This document shows positions 20,147 to 28,742 of a DNA stretch of 64,000 nucleotides, in pieces. The stretch is taken from NCBI GenBank assembly GCA_030823955.1, contig JAVBYO010000036.1, forward strand, positions 97,728-161,727, read 5' to 3'. This stretch comes from Gallionellaceae bacterium. Its GTDB lineage: Bacteria > Pseudomonadota > Gammaproteobacteria > Burkholderiales > Gallionellaceae. The position numbers were made by a program, and so were the translations under genes. The notes under the pieces were generated by a model, which saw only the letters and a list, made by a program, of their open reading frames with translations, was not told the origin of the DNA and ran no database searches. Each line of letters opens with the position of its first letter. Within the stretch, counting starts at the first letter, position 1.

Positions 20147-20580
20147 AGTTCCCGTCCCATCAAAATGGCATCTTCGCGTCCATTCTGCGCCGGATAATAA
20201 TCCCGGCGCAATCCGATCTGCACAAATCCCTGCGCGCGATACAGCGCAATGGCGGACGCGTTGGAGGCACGCACTTCCAGCACCACCCGTTGTTTATCCA
20301 GCCGTGCAGCGGCCTCCAGCAACAGCGCCAGCACGGCTCGACCGTATCCCCGGCGCTGATACGGCGCTGCAATACCGATATCAAGCAATTCGGCTTCGTC
20401 CACCCCCGGCATCAACACCGCGTAACCGATCACTCTGCTGTCCAGTTCGGCGAGTTTACACACATAGCCGCTGCTCAAAGCATCACTGAAATTACCCCGC
20501 GTCCACGGATGGGCATGGATCTGCTGCTCGATAAGCAGCACAGCATCGATGTCACTGGCAGTCATGTCGCGCAGGATCAT
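20143..20580 (-). CDS. rimI: Ribosomal protein alanine N-acetyltransferase RimI
   Basis: The 145-residue GNAT enzyme acetylates the N-terminal alanine of ribosomal protein S18. The acetyl-CoA loop is PYQRRGYGRAVLALLLE, and LEVRASNASAIALYRAQGF is the matching family signature. IHAHPWTRGNF near the N-terminus is also typical of RimI. The gene overlaps udg by four bases and lies downstream of tsaB. Confidence 0.93.
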   Translation of the reverse strand: MILRDMTASDIDAVLLIEQQIHAHPWTRGNFSDALSSGYVCKLAELDSRVIGYAVLMPGVDEAELLDIGIAAPYQRRGYGRAVLALLLEAAARLDKQRVVLEVRASNASAIALYRAQGFVQIGLRRDYYPAQNGREDAILMGREL

Positions 20581-20603
20581 ACGCTCACACCGAATCTCTC
20601 TTC

Positions 20604-20659
20604 GTAGGAGCGTGCCCTGTACGCGACAGCGCTCTGTCGCGTGCAGGGCACGCTCCTAC
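20604..20659. repeat. GTAGGAGCG-family palindromic repeat, simple form
   Basis: GTAGGAGCGTGCCCTG at the left end is matched by CAGGGCACGCTCCTAC at the right, a 16-bp perfect inverted repeat, with the inner GCGACAGCGCTCTGTCGC as a further palindrome. It lies between tsaB and rimI. It serves as the uninterrupted counterpart of the element at 46994. Confidence 0.85.
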
Positions 20660-20679
20660 AATTTGCTCACAGCTCAGCA

Positions 20680-21351
20680 TTATCTCTCGCTCGTTTTCAG
20701 CGCGACCTTGTCACGCAGATACAGCGGCAGCGCCTGCGCCGCATCCACCGCATTGCCTTTGGCGAAAGCGACGGCGGCGAGTTGTGCCACCGCCAGTGCT
20801 TGCGGCACCACACCGGCATCAACAGCGGACAAACTTCCGGCATAACGCGCGGACAGTGCACCTCCATCCAGGGCGAATCCGCTGCCCGCCCCGAACCAGC
20901 CCTGCCCCTCCAGCGGAAGAGCATCCGCCACCTTGCACAGACACGGCTCAACTGCGGCCAACCATCCCTCCGCACTCTTCTGATACGCAGCAAGATAGAT
21001 CTCGCCCATACGCGCATCCAGCGCAGTGATGACCTGAGCGTGACCGGACGCCTGCGCCAAAGCTTCCAGCGTACACACGCCAACCACGTTCAAACCTGCC
21101 CCGAACGCCAAACCTTGCGCCACCCCGCAGGCGATACGCACGCCGGTGAATGAGCCGGGGCCTTTGCCGAACCCGATACCATCTAAATCCTGAATCCTCA
21201 ATCCTGATTCCCGAAGTAAGGCATCCACCATCGCCATCAACACTTCGGAATGTTTTTGCCCGACCAGCTCGCAACGCTCACTCATCACGCCGTCTTGCCA
21301 TAACGCGACGGAGCAATATTCAGTGGAGGTTTCTATGGCAAGAATCTTCAA
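20680..21351 (-). CDS. tsaB: tRNA threonylcarbamoyladenosine biosynthesis protein TsaB
   Basis: The 223-residue protein is the non-catalytic partner of TsaD in making t6A37 in tRNA. MKILAIETSTEYCSVAL, KHSEVLMAMVDALL and GFGKGPGSFTGVRIACGVAQGLA are the family blocks, and the ASKHA-like fold is complete. The first codon is TTG at 21351; no ATG or GTG in frame lies closer. The CACAGAG repeat ends about ten bases upstream, so the leader of this essential gene is almost entirely repeat DNA. Confidence 0.94.
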   Translation of the reverse strand: MKILAIETSTEYCSVALWQDGVMSERCELVGQKHSEVLMAMVDALLRESGLRIQDLDGIGFGKGPGSFTGVRIACGVAQGLAFGAGLNVVGVCTLEALAQASGHAQVITALDARMGEIYLAAYQKSAEGWLAAVEPCLCKVADALPLEGQGWFGAGSGFALDGGALSARYAGSLSAVDAGVVPQALAVAQLAAVAFAKGNAVDAAQALPLYLRDKVALKTSER

Positions 21352-21360
21352 GATAAAAAT

Positions 21361-21519
21361 CCACCACAGAGACAGAGCGTGTGTTGTTGTGACTTTAGTC
21401 CCTTACAACCACGGCCTACTCCTTGCGGGTACAGAGACACAGAGAAAGAAAATACAAAATCAATGCGTTGGCTATTTTTCCCTAAGATTCTCCTCTGTGT
21501 CTCTGTGTCTCTGTGGTGC
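21361..21519. repeat. CACCACAGAG-type inverted repeat, copy 2, with nested module
   Basis: CCACCACAGAGACA on the left pairs with TGTCTCTGTGGTG on the right. The left arm is interrupted after CACAGAGACAGA by the 55-bp module at 21377-21431 and then resumes as CAGAGACACAGAGAAAG. It fills the gap between ispF and tsaB. Confidence 0.8.
21377..21431 (+). repeat. 55-bp nested module, copy a
   Basis: The module runs from GCGTGTGTTGTTG to CCTTGCGGGTA. It aligns without gaps to the copies at 22043-22097 (reverse strand) and 47012-47066. Positions 13-26 hold a near-palindrome around TGACTTTAGTC. Confidence 0.7.
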
Positions 21520-21525
21520 ATGGTT

Positions 21526-21996
21526 TTATACCAACAATAAAACGACTGCTTGCGCGCCGATACCCTCGCCGCGCCCGGCGTAACCCAATTTTTCAGTGGT
21601 GGTCGCCTTCACGTTCACCGCATTGAGCGCGATACCCAGATCGGCGGCGATATGGGCGATCATCTGCGGGATATGTGGAGCCATCTTGGGAGCCTGCGCA
21701 ATGATCGTGGCATCCAGATTACCGACACGATAACCCTCCACCGTAATCTTGCTCACCACGTCGCGCAACAGAATGCGGCTGTCGATGTCTTTGAATTTTG
21801 CATCGGTATCGGCGAAATGTTTGCCGATATCCCCCAAAGCCGCCGCGCCCAAAATAGCGTCACAGATCGCGTGCAACAACACATCGGCGTCGGAATGACC
21901 GAGCAGACCTTTCTCATACGGGATATCCACGCCGCCGATGATGAGCTTACGCCCCGTCACCAGTTGATGAACATCAAAACCTTGTCCGATTCTCAT
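21526..21996 (-). CDS. ispF: 2-C-methyl-D-erythritol 2,4-cyclodiphosphate synthase
   Basis: The 156-residue enzyme forms the cyclodiphosphate in the MEP isoprenoid pathway. The metal ligands are in GFDVHQL (Asp and His) and [24 protein letters not shown] and the C-terminal [20 protein letters not shown] are also family marks. I chose the ATG at 21996 because the protein family starts at [10 protein letters not shown]; the open frame upstream covers a repeat. The partner gene ispD lies 1.5 kb upstream, separated by an unrelated ATPase gene. Confidence 0.96.
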   Translation of the reverse strand: MRIGQGFDVHQLVTGRKLIIGGVDIPYEKGLLGHSDADVLLHAICDAILGAAALGDIGKHFADTDAKFKDIDSRILLRDVVSKITVEGYRVGNLDATIIAQAPKMAPHIPQMIAHIAADLGIALNAVNVKATTTEKLGYAGRGEGIGAQAVVLLLV

Positions 21997-22022
21997 GGAT
22001 GATTTCCTTGTTGAAGTTTTTC

Positions 22023-22117
22023 GTAGAGTGGGCACGTTGTTGTACCCGCAAGGGGTAGGCCGTGGCTGTAAGGGGATAAATCCCCAACAGCAAACGCTCT
22101 GCCCACGCGGCAACTAC
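22023..22117. repeat. GTAGaGTGGGCA inverted-repeat element with nested module
   Basis: GTAGAGTGGGCA at the left and TGCCCACGCGGCAACTAC at the right form the ends of a short element. The nested 55-bp module occupies most of its inside. It lies between ispF and the DUF4143 ATPase gene. Confidence 0.6.
22043..22097 (-). repeat. 55-bp nested module, copy c
   Basis: On the minus strand it runs from GCGTTTGCTGTTG to CCTTGCGGGTA and aligns base for base with the copies at 21377 and 47012. Its central palindrome is GGGGATTTATCCCC, different in sequence but equal in pairing to the other copies. Confidence 0.7.
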
Positions 22118-22160
22118 CGTGAACATTAAACGCATGGACAGAAATCTGGCCACCCTACAT

Positions 22161-23384
22161 TTACATCAAAGCCAACGGCACAGCCCACAGCCGCTCGCCC
22201 ATTGATAATACTTGCTCGCCGTCATACAGCACAATGCCGCTGGTGAAGTTTGTGCCGGTGAGTGATTGCAATTTTTGAAGTCCGCGAAAATCTGCCGAGG
22301 TGACCGAAGCTGCGGCTTTAACTTCAATGCCAATCAACTGGCGGTCGGTGCTTTCGAGGATGAAATCGACTTCGACTTGGTCTTTGTCGCGGTAGTGCAA
22401 TAGCTGCCAAGGTTCGGGGGTGAGCGAGAGTGTCTTTGCCAGTTCGCCGCATACCCAACTTTCTAACGTAGCACCAAAGCGCGCGCGATCAGTCAGGGCG
22501 CGTTCCGGAGTGAGCCGTACCAAACTGGCCTGCAAGCCAGCATCCAAAAAATGCAGCTTGGGGGTTTTTACAAGGCGGCTGAGTTCGTTGCCACTCCACG
22601 GCGCAACGCGTTTGATGAGGAACATATTTTCCAGTACGCCCAAATATTTTTGCGCGGTTTTGCTGTCCATGCCGAGCTGTCCGCCGATTTGGGTGAAGTT
22701 GACCAGTTGCCCGCTGAGTTGTGCCAGCACGGCCAGCAAGCGCGGCATGTCACTGAGTTTTTCAATGCTGCTCAGGTCGCGCACGTCGCGTTCTAAGAGT
22801 GCTTTCAAATAGGCGCTTGCCCAAGCGATACGCCGTGCTGCGGTAGGGCGCGCCAGCATTTCCGGGTAGCCGCCGTTGAGCACGCGGTTGATAAGCGTGG
22901 TTCCTTCTGGGGAGCGAATGCGTTCGCTAGGCCAGTTTTGCTCAAGCGCATAGTGTAAAAAATGATTGTCGCGCCGCTCGATTTCTGCCTGCATCAACGG
23001 CAGCAGGGTAAGGATTTCCATGCGTCCGGCAAGGCTGTCGGAGACCTCGGGAACGGCTAACAAGTTGGCTGAGCCAGTGAGTAAAAATCTTCCGGGGCGA
23101 CGGTCTTGGTCGATAGAAAGTTTGATGGCGCGGAGTAATTCGGGCGCGTGCTGAATTTCATCAATGACAGCACGATCCATGCGCTTAATAAACCCTGTCG
23201 GGTCTGCACGCACGGCAGTCAGTAAATTATCGTCGTCGAGGGTGAAGTAAGGAATGTCCTGCCCGTGCTGCTTAACCAAAGTGGTCTTGCCACATTGGCG
23301 CGGTCCGTTAATCAACACCACGGGTGTGTCGCCCAGTGCTTCATGAATGCGAGAGTCCAACAACCTTGGGTATAAATCGGACAT
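22161..23384 (-). CDS. AAA ATPase with DUF4143 domain
   Basis: This 407-residue protein has an N-terminal AAA_14 ATPase with the Walker A motif NGPRQCGKTTL (residues 26-36), Walker B in AVIDEIQHAPELL and the sensor segment LTGSANLL. A C-terminal DUF4143 region follows, with FLDAGLQASLVRL, ESWVCGELAK and the nuclease-like VEVDFILESTDRQLIGIEVKA motif. Such proteins are common, often accessory, and their role is not established. It separates ispD from ispF, which are usually neighbours, and is probably acquired. The start ATG at 23384 lies 47 bases downstream of a three-copy 22-bp-spaced motif. Confidence 0.9.
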   Translation of the reverse strand: MSDLYPRLLDSRIHEALGDTPVVLINGPRQCGKTTLVKQHGQDIPYFTLDDDNLLTAVRADPTGFIKRMDRAVIDEIQHAPELLRAIKLSIDQDRRPGRFLLTGSANLLAVPEVSDSLAGRMEILTLLPLMQAEIERRDNHFLHYALEQNWPSERIRSPEGTTLINRVLNGGYPEMLARPTAARRIAWASAYLKALLERDVRDLSSIEKLSDMPRLLAVLAQLSGQLVNFTQIGGQLGMDSKTAQKYLGVLENMFLIKRVAPWSGNELSRLVKTPKLHFLDAGLQASLVRLTPERALTDRARFGATLESWVCGELAKTLSLTPEPWQLLHYRDKDQVEVDFILESTDRQLIGIEVKAAASVTSADFRGLQKLQSLTGTNFTSGIVLYDGEQVLSMGERLWAVPLALM

Positions 23385-23430
23385 TAACGTTTGAGTTCAA
23401 TTTAGAGGTGGGCTGATAGTAACAGAATGG

Positions 23431-23489
23431 CGTCCAATCCGGAATGAAAATCCGTCCAATCTGGAATATAAGCCCGTCCAATCTGGAAT
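23431..23489. promoter_or_regulatory. Three iterons with exact 22-bp period
   Basis: CGTCCAATCYGGAAT occurs at 23431, 23453 and 23475, each 22 bases apart. Each unit holds the dyad TCCA-ATC-TGGA (one copy has C for T). Two helical turns between units puts them on one face of the DNA, which is typical of cooperative protein binding. The array lies just upstream of the DUF4143 ATPase start, so it may be its operator; this is inference. Confidence 0.55.
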
Positions 23490-23500
23490 GTATGGGATAT

Positions 23501-24175
23501 TTACGCGTTCAATAGCAACTCCGCCAGCAGAATATCTTGCGGATAAGTCACTTTGAAATTGCTCGAATCACCCGCCACCAGCTTGGGATACAGACCCAGC
23601 GCCTCGATGGCGGAAGCCTCGTCGGTGACATTGCGGCATTGCTGCAAACCCTGCGCCAGCAGCCCGGCGCGGAACATCTGCGGCGTCTGCGCCTGCCACA
23701 AGCCTTCGCGGCTCTCGGTGCAAGCGATGCGCTGCTGCGCGTCGGCACGTTTCAAGGTGTCTGCCACCGGCACCGCGAGGATGCCACCCACCGCATCGTC
23801 ACGCAGCTCGGTGATCAGTTTGTCGAGATGGGTCTGCGTCAGACAAGGACGGGCCGCATCGTGTACCAGCACCCAATCGTCCACATCCAACTCCGAGGCC
23901 AGCAAGCCGTTCGCCACGCTTTCGGCACGGGTGGCTCCGCCGCAGTACAAAGGCTCCAGCTTATTTCCGCAATGCGACCAATCATAACGTTTGAAAAAAT
24001 CATCGTCCGGTGCCAATACCACGAACACCGTGGTGATATGGGTACAGGCACTCAATGTGGTGAGCGCGTGATAGAGCATGGGATGCCCGGCCAGTTCGAG
24101 ATATTGCTTGGGTAACTCGCTGCCCATACGGGAACCGGAGCCGGCGGCGGGAACTAGTGCGTAGAATTCAGACAT
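23501..24175 (-). CDS. ispD: 2-C-methyl-D-erythritol 4-phosphate cytidylyltransferase
   Basis: The 224-residue enzyme couples CTP to methylerythritol phosphate in the MEP pathway. The nucleotide-binding motif is [21 protein letters not shown], followed by [13 protein letters not shown] and the [16 protein letters not shown] block with conserved substrate contacts. The length is normal. It would be expected to run directly into ispF. Confidence 0.96.
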   Translation of the reverse strand: MSEFYALVPAAGSGSRMGSELPKQYLELAGHPMLYHALTTLSACTHITTVFVVLAPDDDFFKRYDWSHCGNKLEPLYCGGATRAESVANGLLASELDVDDWVLVHDAARPCLTQTHLDKLITELRDDAVGGILAVPVADTLKRADAQQRIACTESREGLWQAQTPQMFRAGLLAQGLQQCRNVTDEASAIEALGLYPKLVAGDSSNFKVTYPQDILLAELLLNA

Positions 24176-24258
24176 GGACGGATTGTAAAGGAATCTCCGC
24201 CCAAATGCCGCTGCCCCCTCATCTGCGGGGAAGCAGATTGACCGCTAGCAGAAGAAAT

Positions 24259-24281
24259 CTCCCCGCCGGAAAAACGGGGAG
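24259..24281 (-). terminator. Possible intrinsic terminator after the TolC-like gene
   Basis: CTCCCCG and CGGGGAG form a 7-bp stem with a 9-base loop, followed on the minus strand by ATTTCTTCT. It lies 14 bases downstream of the TolC-family stop codon. The U-tract is imperfect. Confidence 0.4.
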
Positions 24282-24294
24282 GTGGCGAAGGTGC

Positions 24295-25623
24295 TTAGTA
24301 CAAGGCCTGATTGACGCGGGCGATATCCGCCTCGACCAGATCACCTGCCGCCGCTTTCAAACGCAGCTGACTGACCAAGTAGTTGTATTGCGCCTGATAC
24401 AGGTCACGTCGTGTCGAGAACAATTGCTGTTGCGCATTGAGCACATCGAGACTGGTGCGCACTCCCACGGACTGCCCCAGCTTGCTCGATGCCAGCAGGC
24501 TTTCGTTCGATTTCAACGCCTGCTGCAAAGCCTGAATCTGTGCGATACCGTTGACCACACCGAGATAAGCCTGCTGTACCTGCACCGCCACGCTGCGGCG
24601 AGCACTCTCGAGATCCTGCTGCGCCTTGTCACGATTGGCTTCCGCTTCGCGCCATTTGGACTGGGTCGCCCCGCCTTGGAACAGCGGCATGTTCAATTGC
24701 ACACCGACCGACTTGCTGGTGGTATCGGCGGGACCATAACCGGTGCCGGTGAATGTGCCGCCATTAGCCGAACTCTTCGAGATATTGGCCACCAGATCCA
24801 GCGTCGGATAATGACCTCCACGGTTACGCGCGACTTCCTTTTCGGCCAGCTCCGCACCGGCCTGCGCGATCACCACCTGCAAGCTGCGTTGCTGCGCATC
24901 CGCCACCCATTTGGATACATCGGCGGGTTGCGGACCTTCAAGTTTCAACCCCGCGCCGAGCGGCTTCAATTCACCCGCACCGGCATTGGTGATCTGCTGC
25001 AAAGAACGGCGTTTGATCTCCAGATTGCTTTGCGCCGCGATGAGTTGCGCGTTGGTCAGATCAAAGCGTGCTTGCGCCTCGTAAGTATCGGTGATGGTGG
25101 CCGTGCCGACTTCGAAGTTACGGCGCGCCTGTTCCAGTTGTTCCGAGATGGCTTTTTTCTGTGTCTCGGCCAGCAGGACGCTATCCTGGGCGATCAGCAC
25201 GTCGAAATAAGCCTGCGCCACACGCACGATCAGATCCTGCTCCGCCATGCGGAACTGCGCCTCGGAGATCGCCACTTGCAGCTCGGACTCTGTAAAAGCC
25301 AGCCAGTTCTGCTGGCGGAACAGCGGTTGCACCAGCGATACACCGACGCCGGATGACGTGTAACTGAGCTGCCGCGAACTGCCGGAGAACTCAATATCGT
25401 TATCGTAATACGTCGAATTGGCGCTCAAACTGACACTGGGCATCAACATCGAACGCCCCTGTGTGCGTTTCTCCTGACCGGCTTGCTGGGCGGCCCGTGC
25501 CGAAGCGAACACCGCATCCTGCCCCTGCGCGGTATGGTAGGTCTCCAACAGATCGGCTGCGTGGGCGTGGGCCTGTAGACCCATCGCCAACAGGACACTC
25601 ATCGTGATCTTAGAATATTTCAT
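24295..25623 (-). CDS. TolC-family outer membrane efflux protein
   Basis: The 442-residue protein has a signal peptide ending in ALQAHAHAA-like sequence and two repeats of the outer-membrane-efflux fold. LMPSVSLSANSTYYDN and GHYPTLDLVANISKSS start the equivalent halves, and QAYLGVVNGIAQIQALQQAL is the long helical part. It provides the outer-membrane channel for the RND pump encoded upstream on the same strand. Three close ATGs occur; I favour the one at 25623, which has the best spacing from GGAG. Confidence 0.93.
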   Translation of the reverse strand: MKYSKITMSVLLAMGLQAHAHAADLLETYHTAQGQDAVFASARAAQQAGQEKRTQGRSMLMPSVSLSANSTYYDNDIEFSGSSRQLSYTSSGVGVSLVQPLFRQQNWLAFTESELQVAISEAQFRMAEQDLIVRVAQAYFDVLIAQDSVLLAETQKKAISEQLEQARRNFEVGTATITDTYEAQARFDLTNAQLIAAQSNLEIKRRSLQQITNAGAGELKPLGAGLKLEGPQPADVSKWVADAQQRSLQVVIAQAGAELAEKEVARNRGGHYPTLDLVANISKSSANGGTFTGTGYGPADTTSKSVGVQLNMPLFQGGATQSKWREAEANRDKAQQDLESARRSVAVQVQQAYLGVVNGIAQIQALQQALKSNESLLASSKLGQSVGVRTSLDVLNAQQQLFSTRRDLYQAQYNYLVSQLRLKAAAGDLVEADIARVNQALY

Positions 25624-25674
25624 CATATGCTCCATTAGGTTAACTGCTTGTTCTCAGTGCAGATCATCCTTGTA

Positions 25675-28600
25675 TCAGGCTCTGGCGGTCCTGAATTTAT
25701 TGAACTTGGCTCGCAGCCATTCGATCCAGTCGTCCACATAGGTGAACACGACCGGGATCACCAGCAGACTGAGGAAAGTCGAGGTGATCAAACCGCCGAT
25801 CACCACGATCGCCATCGGGGCGCGGAAGCTACCGTCTCCCAAACCCATATCGAGCGCCACCGGCAGCATACCCGCCGCCATCGCCAATGTCGTCATCACG
25901 ATCGGCCTCACACGCTTGCGACAGGCATCGAGCAGCGCTTCGGCGCGATTCATGCCGCGCTCGCGGCGCGACACGATGGCGTATTCCACCAGCAGGATGG
26001 AGTTCTTGGTTGCGATGCCCATCAGCATGATGATACCGATCATCGACGGCATGGAGATCGCGCTCCGCGTCAGGAACAGCGCCAGAAACGCCCCCGGAAT
26101 CGACAGGATGAGCGCCCACAGGATGGTGGCGGGCTGCATGAAGTCCTTGAACAGTAACACCAGCACGATATAGATACACATCACCCCGGTGAACATCGCC
26201 AGGCCGAAACTGGCGAACAGCTCCTGCATCGCCTCCGCATCACCGATGGGCGCGATCTGCACCCCTTCCGGCATGTTCTTGACCGCAGGCAACTCCAGCA
26301 CGGCTTTCTGCACCTTGCCCATCGGCTGACCGGCCAGTTCGACATCGAAAGTGATGTTGCGCTGACGGTCGTAACGGTCGATCTGCGCCGGTCCACTTTC
26401 GATACTCAGCGTAGCCACATTACCCAGCATCACCGGCCCATTCGCACCCGGCACCACGAGACGCGACAATAGATCGATGTTCTGGCGCGCATCGTCCTGC
26501 AACTTGACGATGATGGGCAATTGTCGTTCCGGAAGATTCAGCTTGGCCAGCGCCTGGTCATAATCGCCGTTGGTCGCTACCCGCAAGGTCTCGGCGATCG
26601 CGGCGGAAGTCACTCCCAGATCGGCAGCCTTGGCGAAATCGGGGCGCACCACCACTTCCGGACGCAGCACACTCGAATTGGACACCACGTTGCCGATACC
26701 GGGAATGGTGCGCAGTTCCTGCCCGACCTTGAGCGCCTGTTCGTTCAACAGTTGCCCGTTCTCACTGGTCAGCACCAGCTGGTATTTGTCCGCCGAAGAA
26801 CCCAAACCGACTTTGATGCGCACGCCGGGCAAAGCCATCAGCGAATCGCGCAGCTCGGTTTCGATCAGTTGTTTTCTGGGGCGCTCCTGGCGCTCCTTGA
26901 GCTGGATCGACAGAGTCGCTTTGCGCGCCTCAGCCGCTCCGGTCGGCTCAAAAGCATTGCCGCCCGATGCACCTCCGCCGATGGCGGTATAAACCAGGGT
27001 CACATAGGGATTCTGTTCAACGATGGCGCGCGCCTGTTCGGCCATGGCATAAGTCTGCTCGAATTTACTGCCCGGCGGCAGCGTGATCGTTACCTGCGTC
27101 TGCGACTGGTTGTCCTTGGGCTGAAACGCAGACTCCAGCGTTCCCGCCAAACCGAACGAACCGAAGAAAAACACCGCCGTGGCAAGTAATGTCGTCTTGC
27201 GGTGATTCAGGCACCATTGTGCCCATTTGAGATAGATATTGATCCACCCCGGTGTCTCGTGCAGCACGCGCGGTTGCAGGAAATAGGCCGACATCATCGG
27301 TGTCAACAGACGCGCGACCACCAGTGAGAACAACACCGCCACCGCCGCCGTCCAGCCAAACTGAACAAAGAAACGCCCCGGAATACCGCTCATGAACGCC
27401 GTGGGCAGAAACACCGCCACCAGTGTGAATGTCGTGGCGATGACCGCCATACCGATCTCGTCGGCGGCCTCCATCGCTGCCTGATAAGGAGTCTTGCCCA
27501 TCTCCAGATGGCGCATGATGTTCTCGATCTCAACGATGGCATCATCCACCAGTACCCCGACCACCAGCGACAGCGCCAGCAAAGTCACCATATTGATGGT
27601 GAAGCCGAACAGATACATGATCGCAAAAGTGGGGATGATGGCCAGTGGCAAAGCGGTCGCCGCCACGATGGTGGCGCGTGTGTTGCGCAAAAAGAAGATC
27701 ACCACGATCACCGCGAGGATCGCGCCCTCGAAGATCATCTCCATCGACCCCTGATAGGCCTGATAGACGGCATCCACGGTATTGAATACCTTCTCGGTGA
27801 CGATCTCGGGATGGGCTTTGTTGAACTCCTCCAGTGCCGCATCCACACCCGTGGCCACCGCCACATCGCCCGCCCCCAGTGAGCGCACGACCTCGAAACC
27901 AACCACCGGCTTGCCGTTATGCAAGGCCGCCGAGCGGCGTTCGGCGATGGAGTCGCTCACGTGTGCGACCTGGTCGAGACGCACGCGCCGACCGTCGCGC
28001 AGCGAAAGCTCCATCTGCCCCAATTGTTCCGCAGTCTGCACCGTAGCCACAGTACGCACGGATTGCTCCATGCCCCCCAGATCGGTACGCCCACCCGGCG
28101 CTTCCTGCTGGATCTGGCGCAACTGGCTGGATATCTCTGCTGCCGTAAGATTCAACGCCAGCATTTTGGTCGGATCGAGTTCCACTCGTACCTGCCGTGT
28201 CACACCGCCAACACGGTTGACCGCCCCCACCCCCTTCACACCGAGCAACAACTTGGAGATATTGTTATCCACGAACCATGACAACTCCTCCTCGCTCATG
28301 CTGGTTGAAGAGATGGTGTAAGTCAGAATGGGCTTGCCGCTCAACTCGACTTTGTTGATGGCCGGATCCAGCATCTCGCGCGGCAGTTCGCCACGGATAC
28401 GCGAGATGGTGGAACGCACATCTTCCAGAGCCTGACGCGAATCGCGCTCCAGACGGAACTCAGCCGAGATGATGGCCGAACCGTCTTTGACCTGGGTATA
28501 GATATGCTTCAGGCCCTGGGTGCTGGCCAGCGCGTTCTCGATCTTGCGCGCAACTTCGACTTCCATCTGGTCCGGCGAGGCCCCCGGAATGGATGCGGTG

Positions 28601-28740
28601 ACCGTGATCATGGGTAGATCGATATCGGGGAACAACTGGATCTTCATGGCTTTGAACGCCATGAAACCCATGATGGTTAGCAGGGCGAATCCCAGCACTG
28701 CCGGGATGGGATTGCGGATAGACCAGGCGGAGACGTTCAT
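25675..28740 (-). CDS. RND efflux transporter permease (AcrB/HAE-type)
   Basis: The 1021-residue inner-membrane pump has the usual twelve helices and two large periplasmic loops. It begins NVSAWSIRNPIPAVLGFALL, and QLFPDIDLPMITVTASIPGASP is the porter-domain start. The proton-relay aspartates are in VVGVLVDDAIVEIENIMRHLE, and the mirrored GIMLMGIATKNSILLVEYA lies in the second half. The substrate is unknown; drugs or small organics are likely given the TetR-type regulator. It sits two bases downstream of the adaptor gene. Confidence 0.96.
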   Translation of the reverse strand: MNVSAWSIRNPIPAVLGFALLTIMGFMAFKAMKIQLFPDIDLPMITVTASIPGASPDQMEVEVARKIENALASTQGLKHIYTQVKDGSAIISAEFRLERDSRQALEDVRSTISRIRGELPREMLDPAINKVELSGKPILTYTISSTSMSEEELSWFVDNNISKLLLGVKGVGAVNRVGGVTRQVRVELDPTKMLALNLTAAEISSQLRQIQQEAPGGRTDLGGMEQSVRTVATVQTAEQLGQMELSLRDGRRVRLDQVAHVSDSIAERRSAALHNGKPVVGFEVVRSLGAGDVAVATGVDAALEEFNKAHPEIVTEKVFNTVDAVYQAYQGSMEMIFEGAILAVIVVIFFLRNTRATIVAATALPLAIIPTFAIMYLFGFTINMVTLLALSLVVGVLVDDAIVEIENIMRHLEMGKTPYQAAMEAADEIGMAVIATTFTLVAVFLPTAFMSGIPGRFFVQFGWTAAVAVLFSLVVARLLTPMMSAYFLQPRVLHETPGWINIYLKWAQWCLNHRKTTLLATAVFFFGSFGLAGTLESAFQPKDNQSQTQVTITLPPGSKFEQTYAMAEQARAIVEQNPYVTLVYTAIGGGASGGNAFEPTGAAEARKATLSIQLKERQERPRKQLIETELRDSLMALPGVRIKVGLGSSADKYQLVLTSENGQLLNEQALKVGQELRTIPGIGNVVSNSSVLRPEVVVRPDFAKAADLGVTSAAIAETLRVATNGDYDQALAKLNLPERQLPIIVKLQDDARQNIDLLSRLVVPGANGPVMLGNVATLSIESGPAQIDRYDRQRNITFDVELAGQPMGKVQKAVLELPAVKNMPEGVQIAPIGDAEAMQELFASFGLAMFTGVMCIYIVLVLLFKDFMQPATILWALILSIPGAFLALFLTRSAISMPSMIGIIMLMGIATKNSILLVEYAIVSRRERGMNRAEALLDACRKRVRPIVMTTLAMAAGMLPVALDMGLGDGSFRAPMAIVVIGGLITSTFLSLLVIPVVFTYVDDWIEWLRAKFNKFRTARA

Positions 28741-28742
28741 GT

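Noticed and set aside
23431..23489. CRISPR-like reading of the three 22-bp-spaced repeats
   Set aside because: Spacers are only seven bases long and there are three units, so it is an operator-like array, not a CRISPR.
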